From: Acanthaster planci | Taxonomy: Eukaryota; Echinodermata; Asteroidea; Valvatida; Acanthasteridae | Assembly: GCF_001949145.1 (NCBI RefSeq) | Contig: NW_019091552.1 | Coordinates: 754,420-818,419, forward strand | Reading direction: 5' to 3' | DNA: 64,000 nucleotides | In this document: piece by piece, positions 61,541 through 64,000 of the stretch | How positions within the stretch are numbered: the first letter of the stretch is position 1 | Layout of the letters: each line of letters opens with the position of its first letter | Notes under the pieces: model-generated | The model's input: the letters and a program-made list of their open reading frames with translations, nothing else | Told to the model about the DNA's origin: nothing | Database searches by the model: none | Position numbers and translations under genes: made by a program

Positions 61541-64000
61541 AAATACATGTGAACTTGCAGAGATAAAAGATAGATGTACACTCACACTACCATTTATCTT
61601 TACTATGTTAAACTCAATAGCGGACACTTCGAATGAAGTGAAATAATGAAATCAGGCCAATTATTTACATGAAATTCATACACTGAATGCAAAAGCTGAT
61701 TTAAATTGAAACAAGTGGCCTAAATTGAACAAAAAATCGTGCCAAGCCACATTGTGCATCACAAATGAGCATTTATACTTCTTAACAATAAAACCCGAAA
61801 GGCTCACAGGGGCGATCGCTCTTTACACTTAGCAAAATCTAGACAATTACCCGATCAAAAATGTTCCAAAATACTAAAAATTCTGATTTCAATAATTTTT
61901 TTTTTTTTAACAATCAGTGATTTAAATCGCAATCGTGTCCAGTCAAGACTTGGAGCAAGGTTTACAGTGTCTTTTTGCCTCGTCTTACCCCTCTGCGGCG
62001 CGGGTTCGAATTCCGCCAACGCCGACATGTGGATTGGATAAGGTAGAAATACAAACATGTACCATATAAGTAGCGGCAGCGATTTTGTAGGCAGGGAAAC
62101 ATTGAAGCCTTGGTGGGGGGTGTTCGACCACCTTACCAAGGGAGAAGGGTCATTCTGTGGCCAAGTTACTGTATTCCCTGACCTAACAATGGGGCTAGGG
62201 TCGAACACCGCCCCCTTAGGTCTGAAATCTTGCCTTAAAAACCTGACACAAATACACACATCCTTTGTTCATCAGTCCGTGAGGTTTCATTCACGTAAGT
62301 TTTGTAGTTATGGTCAATGGTATTTTTAAGCAACAACCATACAGTAAATCGGCAGTTTTTTTCTACATCGTATTCGGTCAATGAAACGATTTACATGTAC
62401 ATGTACTGTGGAGACAAGTTTGACATTTAACAAAACTCGATTCTACAAAATTGGTGTCAAACGTGTGCCACACATTACTCTACAAGCCCATTACATGGGG
62501 TTCGGCACAGTCATTAAGAATGGAGGGCGATGTTTGTATCAATTATCCTTGCTGAATCCTGCATTATCCTCCTCAACCTTTGGGTACTTTCCGCAGGATC
62601 CACTTGGGTTTCATGACGTCAGCAGTGAAGACCCATCTGAAGTCTGTTTCAAGCGGAAAGTCCACTAATGTTATTTCTCACCCCATCTTAGAATTTGCAA
62701 CACATTAAACTCGGCAAATAAGCAGAGGCACACCGACTAGGTAACAGCTTTCGGTGAAATCTATGCTGGTTTATTTACGTGAAGAGATTAATGTTAATTA
62801 GATAAAACTTCAAAATAAGTACACTATATAATTTGTAAGCACAATAATCCAATAAATAACTACTTTTCAAACATGTCAGAAAAGAATCCGCAAGCATTTT
62901 GCTACAGCGCATCAAGAAATGCTGCATTATTCTCTTAAAATATTGTTTCCATTAAAAAATCCACAGAAGAAAGGTTTTGACCATTATGAAAGCACTCCTT
63001 TTTGTTTTCAAAATTTGTCCCAATTCAACTGTCATAAGCGTTTTAAGCGTGTTATTTCACAGTAATGACTTGCGGTAACCAGGTTACTCTTCAGACTGTA
63101 ACATCTAAGTGTTCCATTTACCTGGTGTTATACAGTGCGACAAAGTTGACGCAAGCAAGGTGTCAAATTGAAGCTGATGAGTTACTTCGTATCGTAGTAA
63201 ACTTTTCACAAGTATAAACCATGTATTCTTGACATAGCTGACCTATGAACTTCGGTTACCTTTTCAGGCACACACTGTATATGTTGACAGTTATCGCACA
63301 AAGTCGTGACCACAGGTCAAATCGGTATGGTTTACTGCATTATGTCATACACCTCCGGGACAGGCTAAATTGTTATCTGAAGACTCCAATTCGGACACAA
63401 GCACAGTTTTCTCAGTGGGGCAGCAGTCGGGGGCCAATTAACCCTCATATTTTGTGCCGAGTGCCCTTTTCCCAAGCAACTACCCCTTATTACCTCCAGT
63501 CAAAAAAAATACTCCTCGACCTATAAGAATGCGCAGTGCTTTTCTTGCATTACCCCTTCCCCAAAAAGTCGTTTTGCAAGTGCACCTTCACTTCCATTCA
63601 AGGGATAGTAGAAATGATGCGCATTCTGCATCACAACCACCATAAATGTGAGCTTTGCACACCTAAGCTTTGCGCCTCAATCTTCGTCTTCAGGCGTGGG
63701 TTTTGTGAACACACCACTGGTACTGACACTAGACGTGTGCGATATCACGTGATGCCTTGTGGACAGTGGACTGGTTTCATAAGTGCAGATGTAAACAAAG
63801 TGTTACATCAGTACATAGGCTTGTTGGGTCTCTCGAGTTAAAAACCTCAACATCCTGCTTCAGAAACAACAAATTGTTTAATGGGAATTGTCAACGAACA
63901 CTGGAGCACCAAATGAGGTCCGAGACAAAGTCCAGGTTCGGTAAGGGGCAAATACTTGTGCAAGGGTGATCAAAAACTAATTTTCGGGGGGGGGGTGATC
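61541..64000. other. Gene-free terminal segment
   Basis: No domain-bearing ORF. A box-B-like GGGTTCGAATTCC near 62006-62018 and a 10-bp inverted repeat (GTGTTCGACC, 62120-62129 and 62199-62208) hint at an old SINE-like repeat, but no box A was found. Ends in a G-run. Confidence 0.35.

Noticed and set aside
61960-62060. tRNA or SINE at GGGTTCGAATTCC
   Set aside because: Box B alone; no box A at the proper distance and no defined 3' end, so only mentioned as a hint.
1-64000. CRISPR array, operon or bacterial features
   Set aside because: Introns, LINEs and domain content are animal; the only regular array (9128-9467) has no unique spacers.

Overview
The window is animal nuclear DNA: intron-rich genes with canonical GT-AG junctions, long non-coding spacers, and many decayed LINE, SINE and MITE-like repeats. 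It contains extracellular CUB/LDLa modules, a class A GPCR, a chymotrypsin-fold protease and a vault poly(ADP-ribose) polymerase. The recurrent TAGGCCTA palindrome and this repeat mix suggest a marine invertebrate deuterostome, perhaps an echinoderm. That placement is inference and is not proven by the sequence.

Layout. 0.2-1.8 kb (+): last three exons of a trypsin-like serine protease, truncated by the window edge. 5.3-6.4 kb (-): an intronless rhodopsin-class GPCR. 6.8-11 kb: repeat-rich spacer with a foldback element, a TIR element carrying ten copies of a 34-bp minisatellite, and a LINE 3' fragment. 11.5-33.0 kb (+): a PARP4 (vPARP) homologue in about 28 exons with helical regulatory, ADP-ribosyltransferase, VIT, VWA and C-terminal MVP-interaction-like regions. 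Exon phases agree at every junction except across one assembly gap. 33-36.8 kb: spacer.

36.8-61.5 kb: a large tandem duplication. Copy A (37.3-48.9 kb) encodes signal peptide + 2 CUB + 5 LDLa + one transmembrane helix, 536 residues in 9 exons. Copy B (54.0-58.4 kb) keeps signal peptide + 4 LDLa + transmembrane helix, 239 residues in 6 exons. Every intron that can be checked is phase 1, so whole modules could be dropped without breaking the frame. Copy B also has a 1-bp deletion in its transmembrane exon; shifting the splice acceptor by 2 nt at an AGAG site would compensate. A nested TIR/LINE insertion of 4.46 kb, a 204-bp MITE and a SINE occur only in copy A, so they probably arrived after the duplication. 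A roughly 200-bp non-coding block downstream of each copy is far better conserved than the exons. 61.5-64 kb: nothing recognised.

The genes do not form a pathway and look like independent neighbours. The most unusual points are the duplicated CUB/LDLa receptor pair with module loss and apparent splice-site rescue, the HG-to-HS change in the PARP4 NAD-binding site, the conserved non-coding block, and the TIR-bracketed LINE.
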